Assembly: GCA_012931725.1 (NCBI GenBank)
Contig: CM022946.1
Location: 43,057,464 to 43,121,463, forward strand
Length of the DNA stretch: 64,000 nt
Reading direction: 5' to 3'
Source of the DNA: Litsea cubeba
Lineage: Eukaryota; Streptophyta; Magnoliopsida; Laurales; Lauraceae
Below, in pieces: positions 63,514 through 64,000 of the stretch. A program made the position numbers and the translations under genes. Numbering within the stretch: the stretch's first letter is position 1; each line of letters begins with the position of its first letter. The notes beneath the pieces are model-generated. The model had not been told where the DNA came from. It was given only the letters and a program-made list of their open reading frames with translations, and did no database searches.

Positions 63514-64000
63514 CCCCCTCTCAAGCTTTGGATGGGAGAATGTGACCATCGAGAGCTTGGAAACTAGCTCCGAAAAATTAGAAGTGGAGTGGCTCTTGGT
63601 GAAAAAATCTGCTATCTAAGCAACTTATGAGATTTGAAAGAGCTTTAAGTACCACTCCGAACATGTTGATGGATGAAATGACAGTCAACTTCAAGATGTT
63701 TGGATCGTTCATGGAAGACATCATTTGTTGCCAGTTTCCGTGCACTTTCACTGTCCGTAAAGAGGGGTAGATTTAGGAACTAGAACTCCTAAATCCCGAA
63801 GTAACCAGCGAAGCCAAATAATTTCAGTAGTGGTGTTAGATACAACACGATATTCAGCTTCAGTGGAAGATCGTGAGACAACTTCCTGTTTCTTGCTCTT
63901 CCAAGAGATAAGAGAGGAGCCAAGAAAAATGGAGAAACTTGATGTAGAGCGCCGATCATTGACATCTCCTGCCCAGTCGGAATCAGAATAACCATGCAGG
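63514..64000 (-). pseudogene. Copia-6 RNase H, partial
   Basis: Minus-strand reading in from the window edge: '[19 protein letters not shown]', '[22 protein letters not shown]', '[15 protein letters not shown]', then further decayed C-terminal motifs with stops, ending at the polypurine tract. A different Copia family from the other five in this window (DSDWAGD and 'RRSTSSF' variants). It continues beyond 64000. Confidence 0.8.

Larger units (their letters stand above)
57567..64000 (-). mobile_element. Copia-6, minus strand, 3' part only, split by Copia-5
   Basis: The 3' LTR starts about 57567 (TGTTATAG), is interrupted at 57735 by Copia-5, resumes at about 63394 and ends TTTACA at 63513. 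It is followed by a minus-strand polypurine tract (TTGAGAGGGGG, complement of 63514-63525) and RNase H coding sequence that continues past the window end. The 5' LTR, gag and most of pol lie beyond 64000. Confidence 0.75.

Overview
This is nuclear DNA of a flowering plant. The evidence is AT-rich sequence, plant-type Copia LTR retrotransposons primed by initiator tRNA-Met, a Cassandra-type LTR carrying a 5S rRNA segment, hAT and Harbinger/Mutator-like elements, RTE and L1 LINEs, and spliced exons of a land-plant protein. Species cannot be named from the sequence. Long, transposon-filled introns suggest a large genome.

One host gene is visible, on the + strand. Four exons (1419-1495, 6851-7004, 12520-12718, 35123-35357) have canonical splice sites and mutually consistent phases. 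They encode part of a PP2C/protein-kinase fusion protein of the Arabidopsis At3g63340/At3g63330 type: the inter-domain linker and the start of the kinase domain. Introns measure 5.4, 5.5 and 22.4 kb. No convincing next exon follows in the remaining 28.6 kb. Almost everything else in the window is transposable elements lying in these introns.

Layout. 1-7 kb: RTE LINE fragment, Cassandra solo LTR, Copia scrap, L1-type LINE fragment abutting a Ty3/gypsy 3' end and LTR. 7-14 kb: gypsy gag scrap, an inverted pair of related LTRs, a Harbinger-like element filled with a GGTGGGCCC-rich array, a 50-bp LINE tail with target duplication, a MITE, and a GTGTC-rich TIR element. 14.2-28.3 kb: a nest in which an old Copia element (Copia-2) is interrupted by Copia-1 in its 5' LTR, by a 4.3-kb hAT element, and by a 1.4-kb solo LTR, each with its own target-site duplication. 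28-41.5 kb: MITEs, Mutator-like elements (one holding a 3' LINE copy), a possible SINE, a gypsy gag fragment split by a TIR element, and a TIR element enclosing a captured host-gene fragment (BAG-domain-like). 41.5-56.6 kb: a gypsy pol region split by an RTE LINE and by Copia-3 (minus strand), which is itself split by Copia-4 (plus strand), the youngest insertion (LTRs differ by one base). 57.6-64 kb: Copia-5 inserted in the LTR of a minus-strand Copia-6 that runs off the window.

No autonomous element is clearly intact. Copia-4 is closest, with two lesions in its pol frame.
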